Shown here one piece after another: positions 8,372 through 15,749 of a stretch of 25,213 nt of DNA. Numbering within the stretch: position 1 is the first letter of the stretch; every line of letters begins with the position of its first letter. A program made the position numbers and the translations under genes. Source of the DNA: DATGIQ01 sp035295665 (lineage in GTDB: Bacteria; Planctomycetota; Planctomycetia; Gemmatales; Gemmataceae); contig DATGIQ010000479.1 of assembly GCA_035295665.1 (NCBI GenBank), positions 1-25,213 on the forward strand, read 5' to 3'. A model generated the notes under the pieces. It was given only the letters and a program-made list of their open reading frames with translations, was not told the origin of the DNA and ran no database searches.

Positions 8372-9733
8372 ATGACCAACCAGCAGTTGGCCGAGTATTG
8401 GAATGTAAGCCAGGGCCTTCCGTTACTCAATCAAGCCCGGTTCGCTGAGGCGGAGGCCTGTTTTCGTCAAGCCCTGCGATGCAATCCCAGTTACGCGGAA
8501 GCCTACAATAACCTCGGTGCCGCCCGGGCCAAGCAAGGAGACTTACAGGGAGCGCTGGCCTGCTTCCAGAAGGTCGTGCAACTCAGGCCCGACTTCGCCG
8601 ATGGGTTTTTCAATTTGGGTCTCATGTTTGCCCGGACTGGACAGCGGGACCAGGCGGTCGCCTGTCATCAGGAGACCGTCCGGCTCAATCCGGAGCACGC
8701 CGAGGCCCACACCTATCTGGCCCTCCACTGGCTGATGCACGGAAACTATGTGCAAGGCTGGCCCGCCCTGGCGTGGCGCTGGCATCGCGCGGGAGTCCTC
8801 GCGCCCCCTTCACGGAAACCGTCATGGGACGGTGCCCCGCTCCATGGACGGACCATTCTCCTGCATGCGGACGCCGGCCTCGGGGAGATTCCCCCAGTTC
8901 CGCTCCTGTACCGCTCTTTTGGCGATGCGGGATTCGGCGACACGCTGCAATTCGTCCGATACGCTCCCTTGGTACAACAGCGCGGTGGCAACGTGGTGGT
9001 TCTTTGCCAGCGGCCGCTGGTTCGGCTCTTATCCGGGGGCGCGGGAATCGACCTTGTGGCGGGTCCCGAATCGGCTTTGCCTGATTTCGAGTTTCAGATT
9101 CCGTTCATGGATCTCCCGGGAGTCATGGGCACGACGTTGGCAACGGTCCCAGCCAACATCCCGTACCTGAAGCCCGAACCGGAATTGGTGCAGCAGTGGC
9201 GCCACGAGCTCAGCCCCGTGCCCGGCTTCAAAGTGGGCATCGTCTGGCAAGGCAATCGAAGCTTTCAGTACGACGTTGACCGCTCGGTGGAGCTGCCCCA
9301 GTTCGAACCTCTCGCGCGATTGCCCGGAATTCGGCTGTTCAGCCTTCAGGTCGGGGCCGGGGCTGAGCACGTGGCTTCAGCCAGTTTTCCGATCACGGAT
9401 CTTGCGGGTCGGTTTGATCCGGCCTGCTTTCGGGATGCGGCCGCGGCGATGATGGCCTTGGATTTGGTCATTACCATCGACAGTGCCCCGGCACATCTCG
9501 CGGGAGCGCTCGGGGTGCCCGTTTGGACGTTGCTTCCTTTTAACTCCGATTTTCGTTGGTTGTTGGAGCGGGAGGATAGCCCCTGGTATCCGACTATGCG
9601 GCTGTTCCGTCAACGCCGGCCCGGCGAGTGGGCTCCCGTTTTTCAGCGTCTCGAGGACGCTTTGCGGGAAGTCTCTGATTCTCCATCCGCGTGTTCCGCT
9701 CCCCAGATGAGGGGTTTAGCAGCTCCGCAATAG
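8372..9733 (+). CDS. TPR-containing GT9-like glycosyltransferase with an 18-codon insertion
   Basis: The start taken is ATG 8372; the frame is open to 8228, but the upstream 48 codons show no homologous features. The site GGGA upstream is weak, so the start is tentative. The product is 453 residues. Residues 15-120 hold three tetratricopeptide repeats (AEAYNNLGAARAKQGD, ADGFFNLGLMFARTGQ, AEAHTYLALHWLMHG). The rest is the heptosyltransferase/GT9-like domain common in TPR proteins: WDGAPLHGRTILLHA, FGDTLQFVRYAPLV, FKVGIVWQGN, ITIDSAPAHLAGALGVPVW, and DSPWYPTMRLFRQ near the end. It probably transfers a sugar to a protein or glycan in the cytoplasm. The conserved loop LHAxxGFGDTLQF is interrupted by 18 extra codons flanked by DAGLGE and DAGFGD, which is unusual and may or may not harm function. 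Confidence 0.82.
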   Translation: MTNQQLAEYWNVSQGLPLLNQARFAEAEACFRQALRCNPSYAEAYNNLGAARAKQGDLQGALACFQKVVQLRPDFADGFFNLGLMFARTGQRDQAVACHQETVRLNPEHAEAHTYLALHWLMHGNYVQGWPALAWRWHRAGVLAPPSRKPSWDGAPLHGRTILLHADAGLGEIPPVPLLYRSFGDAGFGDTLQFVRYAPLVQQRGGNVVVLCQRPLVRLLSGGAGIDLVAGPESALPDFEFQIPFMDLPGVMGTTLATVPANIPYLKPEPELVQQWRHELSPVPGFKVGIVWQGNRSFQYDVDRSVELPQFEPLARLPGIRLFSLQVGAGAEHVASASFPITDLAGRFDPACFRDAAAAMMALDLVITIDSAPAHLAGALGVPVWTLLPFNSDFRWLLEREDSPWYPTMRLFRQRRPGEWAPVFQRLEDALREVSDSPSACSAPQMRGLAAPQ

Positions 9734-10626
9734 GACAGGGGCCTGACGCTTCTGTTAAAACTGGAAAATTCATTTGACTTGCCTTACGCCCCTTGGTAAG
9801 ACTGGTAAGACAAAGGATGCCGCGGCAACGCGGAACGGCCAAAGACGTCCGAGGGCTGCTATCCCGTGTCCAGCAACGGATCTCGCAAAGCGTGCTCTCT
9901 GGGTGGTTCCCCAGGCTCGTTCTGGTTGGATCCATGAAGAGACGTCCGGCTGTCCTTTTCCCCCTGCAAGCGGGAAGCTCGCTTCCCCACGTTCCAAGCC
10001 GGTTCGGTCTGTCCTGAGATGAGGGCCGTTCGTTCTCTCCCGGCGAACTCCTGGAGAACATGGGCCGCTTGGTAATCCTCTCTCGAAGGTGTGCCGGGCA
10101 GCTTGGTGTGGTGCCTAGGGTGGCCACAGCACGGATACGGGAATCCCAGCCCTTGCGAGGACGGTAATGCGATCAAGAGGGATGGAATCCGCCCGCCCAT
10201 CTCCGCTCGGCGGAGAAACCGCTTCTCGCAATCGGATGCGAAGGCGCGCAATGTTTACGCCTGCGGAGTCCCGTTTTATTCTGTTCAGAGGTGAAGCGCT
10301 CAGCAGCTCTTCGCAGCAAAGCCACCTACGAGCGGATCGCGCGAAACGAGCAGGGATGGTCGAGCGATCCACGGGTGGTTTTGTTGTCCTCTTCGGAGCC
10401 CGGTAAGGCGGGCGCAACCGACGAGGACGGAGTCCGCGCTTCGTGCCGTCATTCTCCACGGGCAAGGATTACGGATCAAGCTCCAGACCGGATTGCGTTT
10501 CGAAACTACCGCAGCCCCGGCTGCATCAATGGCGATGGGCCAACCCACGGTCATTCGCTCGATTCCCCCATTCCGAGCCTGGGATTTTGATTTCCGGGTT
10601 CAGATCCAAGCCAGACGGGGTGCGAT
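9734..10626. other. 893-bp stretch without a convincing gene
   Basis: Open frames on both strands here are short and rich in Arg, Ser and Pro, with no recognisable domain, so I do not call a gene. Visible structure includes a tandem 9-bp repeat TGGTAAGAC at 9794-9811, a 16-bp palindrome at 9972-9987 (GGGAAGC, TC, GCTTCCC), and a hairpin at 10200-10216. A loose sigma70-like TTGACT (9774-9779), 17 bases, TAAGAC arrangement precedes the tandem repeat but is weak. It may be decayed sequence left beside the rearranged transferase/kinase locus, or hold a small RNA; the sequence alone does not decide. Confidence 0.4.
10200..10216. other. Perfect 7-bp stem hairpin in the non-coding gap
   Basis: TCTCCGC, loop TCG, GCGGAGA. 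A second imperfect stem (about 10222-10243, CTTCTCGC against GCGAAG) follows immediately. There is no adjoining T-run on either strand, so a standard intrinsic terminator is unlikely. Confidence 0.35.
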
Positions 10627-11295
10627 TTGGTTCCTTTGCTTTTTCTCTTCGGGTCCAGCCTCGTTCTTGCGTTGCTGATGACGCCGCTGGCCCGCGCTGT
10701 CACCCATCGCATTGGTCCGATCGATCAGCCGAAAAGGCGGCAGATTCATGGCAAGCCAATCTCCCTGGGTGGAGGAGTCGCCATTTGGCTAGCGCTATTC
10801 GGTGGCCTGGCGATCTGCCGATTGGGGCCAACTCCTACCACCATCTGGTTCGCGGAACATGGTCTCTTTCTACCGGGATTGCTGTTCGCCAGCCTCGTTA
10901 TCCTGGCCGTCGGATTGGTAGATGATTTTCGCGGCCTCCGCTATCCGCACAAACTGGTTGGCCAATTGGTGGCCGTCGGACTGGTCATGGCTTCGGGCGT
11001 AACGGTTCAGAGAATTCAGTTCTTCGATTGGGAATGGGAGCTTGGTTCCCTCGGCTGGCTATTCACCGCATTCTGGCTGCTTGGATGCATCCATTCGTTG
11101 AACCTGTTGGATCGGATGGACGGGCTCCTCTGCTGCGTCGCGGTTATCATCAGCCTGGCCCTGGCCGCGATGGCTACCCTGGGCGGCCAAGATGGGGCAG
11201 CTTGTGTGGCGGCGGCTCTGGCCGGGGCCCTGCTCGGCTTCCTCCGCTACAATTTCCCCCCCGCGACGATCGTCCTCCGCGGTTCGGGGAGCTAG
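10627..11295 (+). pseudogene. Truncated WecA/MraY-family polyprenyl-phosphate sugar-1-phosphate transferase
   Basis: The frame starts at TTG 10627, a few bases after GGGGTG, and gives 222 residues where the family usually has well over 300. The N-terminal two thirds is intact: GPIDQPKRRQIHGKPISLGGG (29-50) as the family entry motif, VDDFRGL (98-104) as the acidic metal/substrate motif, LNLLDRMDG (158-166), GFLRYNFPPA (204-213), and several membrane helices. The next motif, normally FLGDSGS, reads VLRGSGS, losing the conserved Asp, and a TAG follows at once. All later helices and the His-rich cytoplasmic loop are absent. Intact enzymes load GlcNAc-1-P or a similar sugar onto undecaprenyl phosphate to start glycan synthesis. 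This copy is probably inactive. Immediately downstream in another frame lies a kinase tail, pointing to a deletion junction. Confidence 0.82.
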
Positions 11296-11726
11296 CGGTC
11301 ACGGTCCCATGCGTCGTGGCCTCCTACGTGGATGGCGTTCTCCTGAACATCCGCATTTCCAAGTACGCTCGCCCCAACGTTGAACGGGCGAAAGAAATCC
11401 TCGGCACGCTTGGTGTTTCCGTGCTCGGCATCGTGGTCAACGGCGTGGACCCCCGTGCAGGAGCCAGCGGCTACAGCTACGGCTATAAAAACTACCATTA
11501 CCGCAACGGGTATGGGCACACAAATGGCCATCATGGTGACGACCGGGAAGATGCCGACAGGGCGGCTCCGCAGGCCGGCCCGACCGTCGCTGCCCATCGG
11601 CCAAATATGTGTGGGCGTATGCAGCCCATTTTTTCCAAAAGCAATCGGAAGCAAAGGCGAAGTGGCCAGAATCGCTCCGACCGGTCACGATCCAGCTTCC
11701 TGCGTAAACTCTTTGGCCAGTCGTAG
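11289..11726 (+). pseudogene. C-terminal remnant of a bacterial tyrosine kinase (BY-kinase, Wzc/CpsD type)
   Basis: In a frame shifted from the transferase, residues from ELAVTVPCVVASYVDGV onward match the last part of the BY-kinase ATPase domain, where LAVTDPCVV normally lies just after the Walker B region. Then come LLNIRISKYARP, ERAKEILGTLGVSVLGIVVNGV, and a tyrosine-rich stretch at 11469-11513 with six Tyr codons, which resembles the autophosphorylated C-terminal cluster of these kinases. A basic tail ends at TAG 11724. The Walker A and B motifs and membrane domains are missing, and no ribosome site precedes the fragment. The conserved Asp of the VTDP motif reads Val. It lies 45 bp before a CpsB-type phosphatase gene, the usual kinase partner, so the intact gene was probably part of the same operon. 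Confidence 0.82.
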
Positions 11727-11771
11727 GGACACCGATCACAAGTCCGCAGTCTCCGACGCATTGGACCCGCG

Positions 11772-12548
11772 ATGATTCCGTTGGTCGACATCCACTGCCA
11801 TCTCTTGGCCGGCCTGGACGATGGGCCCCGGACGGAAGAGGACGCCCTCGAAATGTGCCGCCTCGCCTATGCGGAGGGCACCCGCATGGTAGCGGCCACA
11901 GCCCATCAGAACGAAGATTGGCCTTCGGTCACGCCGGAGCGCATTCTGGAAGCTTCCAAGCGGCTCTGCCAGAACCTTCGCGAACAGGGCATCCCACTAA
12001 TGGCCTTTCCCACGGCGGAGGTCATGGTGCACCCGGGACTCGAGGCTGCATGGCGGAAGGGAGAGCATCTCGGCCTGGCCGGCGGCCGCGAATACGTCCT
12101 GCTGGAAATGCCACACGATTTGTACGTGGAGCTGGGCGAAACGGTGAAGAACCTGCGTCGAATGGGGGTTCGGCCGATCCTGGCCCACCCCGAGCGGCAT
12201 GAAGAATTGTTGCACGACGCCGGCCGGATCGAGCACTTGATTCGTTTGGGCTGCCTGGTCCAGGTTTCGTCCAGCAGTCTAACCGCGCCTCCGAGCTCGC
12301 GGACGGCCAAGGCGCTGCGGAGCTGGCTGCGACGGGGCATCGTTCATCTGCTCGGCTCGGACGGCCACTCACCGGTCAAGCGCCAGCCCAGGATGTACGA
12401 CGCGTACTGCCAAATCTGCCGCTGGGCTGGGAATGCCGTGGCGGACCGGATCGCGAGTACCAATGGAGTGGCCATCTTGCACGGATTGCCCCTCCGAATC
12501 GAAACGCCCCAGCCTACACACAAGCGATGGTTCTCCCGGTTTTGGTAA
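11772..12548 (+). CDS. CpsB/YwqE-type PHP-domain protein-tyrosine phosphatase
   Basis: This is a complete 258-residue protein from ATG 11772, with only a weak ribosome site (GGACC). PHP metal-binding motifs are present: DIHCHLLAGLDDGP (6-19, with His8 and His10), ATAHQ (42-46), the Glu/His region TAEVMVHP (81-88), AHPER (138-142) and GSDGH (195-199). The family is a manganese-dependent phosphatase that removes phosphate from the tyrosine cluster of BY-kinases and so controls capsule or exopolysaccharide chain length. Its gene normally neighbours the kinase, and here the neighbour is only the kinase tail. It probably still works on a kinase encoded elsewhere, or it is orphaned. It ends 16 bp from the convergent exporter gene, leaving almost no room for a terminator. 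Confidence 0.9.
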   Translation: MIPLVDIHCHLLAGLDDGPRTEEDALEMCRLAYAEGTRMVAATAHQNEDWPSVTPERILEASKRLCQNLREQGIPLMAFPTAEVMVHPGLEAAWRKGEHLGLAGGREYVLLEMPHDLYVELGETVKNLRRMGVRPILAHPERHEELLHDAGRIEHLIRLGCLVQVSSSSLTAPPSSRTAKALRSWLRRGIVHLLGSDGHSPVKRQPRMYDAYCQICRWAGNAVADRIASTNGVAILHGLPLRIETPQPTHKRWFSRFW

Positions 12549-12564
12549 CGATCTCCGCTCCTTT

Positions 12565-13962
12565 CTACGGGACGACGACGTTGGTCGAGCCGGACTCATG
12601 CGGTCCGTGGATGGCGAGCCAGTTGAAGGTGAACTTGAAGACGGTGGTGAAGTAGCGGCTGAAGGCTTCGGTGGGGGTTTCCTGCAACACCAGCACATCG
12701 CGTGGCTGGATCAGGATCCGCTCACGCGGGTCGCGCAAGGCCCGGTTGAGGTCGACGCGGATGGCGACCTGGCCTCCCCCCGGTGTCCGCCGCACGATGC
12801 TCACCAGGCTCGGCGACGGGAAGCCGATGCCATTGACCACGAACGTACCCGCCAAGTTGATGGGGTTGAGGCCGCCGCTGACCACGGGCCCGCCCACCAA
12901 GGTGATGGCCTGCAGGATATCGAGATCATAATCTCGTGGAATGGCAAACTGCCCCGGTGGCAGGAGTCCTCCCGTATAGAAGTAGTCCGCTTCGCGGGCT
13001 TCGATATAGACGATATCGCCGGTATGCAACACAATCGCTTCGGGATCGATCTGCGGCACGTTCCCTGCGCGATAGCGCAAGGGAATCCGCACCATCCTCC
13101 CGCCGCTGCCGGCCAAGGCCGCTTGCGGGGTACAGCCGGCGGGCAGTCCGTGCATCTGGCTGAGCACCGCGTCCCGCTGGGCCGCATCCTGGAAATAGCC
13201 GCGCTGGATGACCACTTCGTTGACGGCATCCAGGCCGGGCAGACCGCCGGTCAGCGCCAGGGCATGCAAGACATCGTTCTCATACGCCGGCAGATCGACG
13301 GCAAAGCCGGCTCCGCGTTTGAGGCTGCCTCCGGTGCCGCCGGGTCCAAAGGTCACGCCGAACGAACGCGTGGTTGTCCCGGCGCCCCCCGACGGTGCCC
13401 CGGCGGCACCGGCATCTTCGCGGAAGACCAAGATCAGCTCGGTACGGCGGCGCAGGAGGCTGACCAAGACCCGCTCCCGGCCGGGCTGGAGGATTTGGCC
13501 CTTGCGATAGGCATCGCGGATGGCGACTTCAGCTTCTTCGATGCTCTTGCCCGACAGCGGCACCGGTGCGACGAAGGGCAAGGCCACCGTGCCATCGGAG
13601 CGAATGGCGATGGGGAAGCCCACGGCCGGGGGAAGGTTGCGGGCTTCGGGGAAGTTCACCGGGGGAATCTGGTTGCGTTCCCCCAAAACGCCTTCGATCC
13701 ACAAGCCCAGGACATCGTTGGGTCCCAGCCGATACGGCTCCGCCGGCTGTTGACGCAGCAGGCTCAAGGGCAAGGGGCGGGCGCCTTCTTTGGGCTCGCC
13801 CAAGAGCTCCGGCGGCAACCGGCGGACCGGGATGCCATTGGCCACCGGGTTGGTGAGGGCGGCACAGCCGGACAGCAGGCCAGCCCATGCCGCGAGCACG
13901 ATGATCCTCGGGAGGAAGCGGACGATCGGCTTCCCGCGATCCCAGCAGCAAGAAGGGTGCAT
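12565..13962 (-). CDS. Wza-like polysaccharide export outer-membrane lipoprotein
   Basis: ATG 13962 is preceded by GAGGA, which overlaps the end of the upstream gene. The product is 465 residues. A lipoprotein signal ends with LLSGC, making Cys33 the lipidated residue. Residues 75-185 form the poly-export (PES) domain: PYRLGPNDVLGLWIEG and IRSDGTVALPFVAPVPLSGKSIEEAE. Two SLBB-like segments follow: VLHALALTGGLPGLDAVNEV at about 260-280 and the region LDILQAITLVGGPV near 370. The C-terminal part (RILIQPRDVLVLQETP) is the usual second ligand-facing beta motif. A Gly/Ala-rich insert lies near residues 185-225. The family forms the outer-membrane channel for capsule and exopolysaccharide. It is cotranscribed with the small lipoprotein upstream and is probably the exit pore for the glycan made by the flanking clusters. 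Confidence 0.9.
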   Translation of the reverse strand: MHPSCCWDRGKPIVRFLPRIIVLAAWAGLLSGCAALTNPVANGIPVRRLPPELLGEPKEGARPLPLSLLRQQPAEPYRLGPNDVLGLWIEGVLGERNQIPPVNFPEARNLPPAVGFPIAIRSDGTVALPFVAPVPLSGKSIEEAEVAIRDAYRKGQILQPGRERVLVSLLRRRTELILVFREDAGAAGAPSGGAGTTTRSFGVTFGPGGTGGSLKRGAGFAVDLPAYENDVLHALALTGGLPGLDAVNEVVIQRGYFQDAAQRDAVLSQMHGLPAGCTPQAALAGSGGRMVRIPLRYRAGNVPQIDPEAIVLHTGDIVYIEAREADYFYTGGLLPPGQFAIPRDYDLDILQAITLVGGPVVSGGLNPINLAGTFVVNGIGFPSPSLVSIVRRTPGGGQVAIRVDLNRALRDPRERILIQPRDVLVLQETPTEAFSRYFTTVFKFTFNWLAIHGPHESGSTNVVVP

Positions 13963-13971
13963 GGCTTGTCC

Positions 13972-14634
13972 TCATCCCTGCGGAGGAAGAATCACGCGCA
14001 CGGCGGGTGCGGCCGCACCGGAAGGGCCCGGCGTGGGCCCGGCGGCTGCCGGCGGCACCGCCGACGCGGGCGCCGGCGCGGTGCCCTGCAGTCCTTCGGC
14101 CGGCATCGGGACCGCGCGGGGCATGGGCAAGACTGACTCGGTGGCGGGCTCGGGATGGCTGGGAGGCAGCTCCACGGCGGACATTTCCCCGCTGATCCGG
14201 GGAGCCAGGGACGTGGGCACGGTCACCCATTGGCGATAGCCGCTTTGCTGGGCCACGGCGGCGCCATGCCGGAAGCCGGCGAACCAGTCGGCGATGGCTT
14301 CGTGTCCCTGGGGAGATTCGTAGCCGATACGCCAGTATGGCCGCGGGGGCAGCGGCGGGGGCTCCCCGGTTCCCCCGGCATAGAGGTAGTCGGCAAAGCC
14401 GTCCTGGAAGCCGGCCGCATAGTCGGCGGAATAGCCATGGTCAGGATCGGCGTGGAGGAAGGCGTTCCACTGCTCCTTCGCCAGCTGGTAATTGCGGTGC
14501 ATCTCCTGCAGACTGTCCAGGCTCTGGCAGAAGTGCCACGGTTCCACCACCAACGTCCGCGTCGCATACCCGATCGGGCCACAGCCCTGACCCATCAGGA
14601 AAACCAACGAAATACCAAGTACCTGCATCTTCAT
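13972..14634 (-). CDS. Small putative lipoprotein of unknown function, partner of the exporter
   Basis: The 220-residue product starts at ATG 14634 (AGAGG lies about twelve bases upstream; ATG at the third codon is an alternative). A short signal ends in MGQGC, making Cys18 a likely lipidation site. Residues 30-145 are compact and rich in aromatic residues (EPWHFCQSLDSL, YAAGFQDGFADYLYAGG, PYWRIGYESPQG, DWFAGFRHGAAVAQQSGYR), with repeated GF/DGF/GFRHG elements that resemble a short internal duplication. Residues 160-220 are Pro/Ala-rich and probably disordered. I know of no function. Its stop lies nine bases before the exporter start, so the two are translated together; an accessory role in export in the cell envelope is the obvious inference. 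Confidence 0.75.
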   Translation of the reverse strand: MKMQVLGISLVFLMGQGCGPIGYATRTLVVEPWHFCQSLDSLQEMHRNYQLAKEQWNAFLHADPDHGYSADYAAGFQDGFADYLYAGGTGEPPPLPPRPYWRIGYESPQGHEAIADWFAGFRHGAAVAQQSGYRQWVTVPTSLAPRISGEMSAVELPPSHPEPATESVLPMPRAVPMPAEGLQGTAPAPASAVPPAAAGPTPGPSGAAAPAVRVILPPQG

Positions 14635-14864
14635 GATGAGATGGTACCTCTGCTGCCGGCCGAAGCAAACCGGCCAGGGCGATCGGATAGTTAGACTCTT
14701 ATCGGTTTAATGAGGGCAATGAGATTAACGATTACTCCGTCCAGACAAAGCTTGCGGAACAAGGCGAAAATGGAGAGGCCGATCGCTGGATCGGGCTTGT
14801 GGGCCGGCGGCGCCCACGTTACCCTGTTTGCCCGTAGGAAGCGCAACTCCCCGGAGCTAGCTTG
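14635..14864. other. Divergent intergenic region between exporter pair and decoration cluster
   Basis: These 230 bp should contain promoters for both directions. I find no clear sigma70 boxes. A 6-bp hairpin with a 7-base loop lies at 14799-14817 (GTGGGC, GCCCAC), about 48 bases before the next start codon, without a T-run. A small CCGGC/GCCGG pairing lies near 14657-14676. An AT-richer patch at 14690-14740 is the best place to look for the promoters. Confidence 0.35.
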
Positions 14865-15749
14865 ATGCGCAGCCCCGCTTACCTGTTGACCTCCACTCGG
14901 AAGTACCTGCTTCGGCAGGGCCTCCATTGTCCTTCTTGCGGCCACCGCAACTCCCACGTGCATGACCGTAAATGGCTGGTCACGACGTTGCGGCGGTGCG
15001 GACAGTGCGCGTTACTGTTCCGTGCGCCAACGACGACAGCAGCGGAAAACGCCCGGCTTTATCAGTCTGTGTATCGCGAGGGATTCACAACCGACATGCC
15101 CGACGACGCCCGGTTGGACGAGTTGGTCGCCCGGGATTTCCGCGCGTCGGATCGAGATCATAGCACGTACCTGGATGTCCTGGCAGCGCTGGGCGGCCAG
15201 CCGGGACTGCGCGTATTCGATTTTGGCTGCTCCTGGGGATATGGCAGTTACCAACTCCGGAGGGCCGGCTATAAGGTCGATGCTTTCGAAATCTCAGTCC
15301 CACGGGCCACGTTTGCGCGGGAGAAGCTGGGTGTGCCAATTGTGCCACCCGATAAGGCGGAGCCCGGTCACTACGACATCTTTTTCTCCTCCCACGTGAT
15401 CGAACATGTCCCCTCGGTGGAGAGCATGCTCACGCTGGGAATGCGACTGCTTCGGCCGGGCGGTATTTTTGTCGCGTTCACGCCGAATGGAGGAGAACTC
15501 CGCCGCCGAACGCAGTATGCGACTTGGCATCGGTGCTGGGGTTTCGTTCATCCCCAGCTTCTCGATGAGGTCTATTTGGCGAAACGGTTCGCCGGATACC
15601 GCTACGTGATTGCTACGAATCCTTATCCGCTGGTCGAGCTTCGCCGTTTCCCCCACTGCCCGTCGGTGCTTGACCAAAGTGGCATGGAGTTGATGTTTGC
15701 GGTTGAGAAGGCCGCAACAGACCATGGTCGGAGCCATCCAGGACCATGA
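14865..15749 (+). CDS. Class I SAM methyltransferase with N-terminal zinc ribbon
   Basis: ATG 14865 is used, nine bases after CCGGAG; a TTG directly before it is less likely. The product has 294 residues. Residues 22-48 carry CPSC and CGQC, four cysteines that should form a zinc ribbon, as in several methyltransferases acting on sugar nucleotides or glycans. The Rossmann methyltransferase core begins at VFDFGCSWGYGSY (117-129, SAM loop), then YDIFFSSHVIEHVPS and LLRPGGIFVAFTPNGG, which match Methyltransf_11/23-type domains. The substrate is unknown; a sugar or glycan hydroxyl is likely from the cluster. It is the first gene of the plus-strand decoration cluster, and its TGA overlaps the ATG of the carbamoyltransferase (ATGA), indicating coupled translation. 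Confidence 0.85.
   Translation: MRSPAYLLTSTRKYLLRQGLHCPSCGHRNSHVHDRKWLVTTLRRCGQCALLFRAPTTTAAENARLYQSVYREGFTTDMPDDARLDELVARDFRASDRDHSTYLDVLAALGGQPGLRVFDFGCSWGYGSYQLRRAGYKVDAFEISVPRATFAREKLGVPIVPPDKAEPGHYDIFFSSHVIEHVPSVESMLTLGMRLLRPGGIFVAFTPNGGELRRRTQYATWHRCWGFVHPQLLDEVYLAKRFAGYRYVIATNPYPLVELRRFPHCPSVLDQSGMELMFAVEKAATDHGRSHPGP

Noticed and set aside
9594..10465. Minus-strand frames of 116-177 codons in and around the gene-poor gap
   Set aside because: Composition is Arg/Ser/Pro-rich with no motif; one overlaps the 3' end of the glycosyltransferase gene on the opposite strand, and none has a good ribosome site.
12433..14136. 567-codon plus-strand open frame opposite the exporter and lipoprotein genes
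   Set aside because: It is antisense to genes with clear lipoprotein, PES and SLBB motifs, and its product has no recognisable domain. GC-rich coding DNA often gives long antisense frames.
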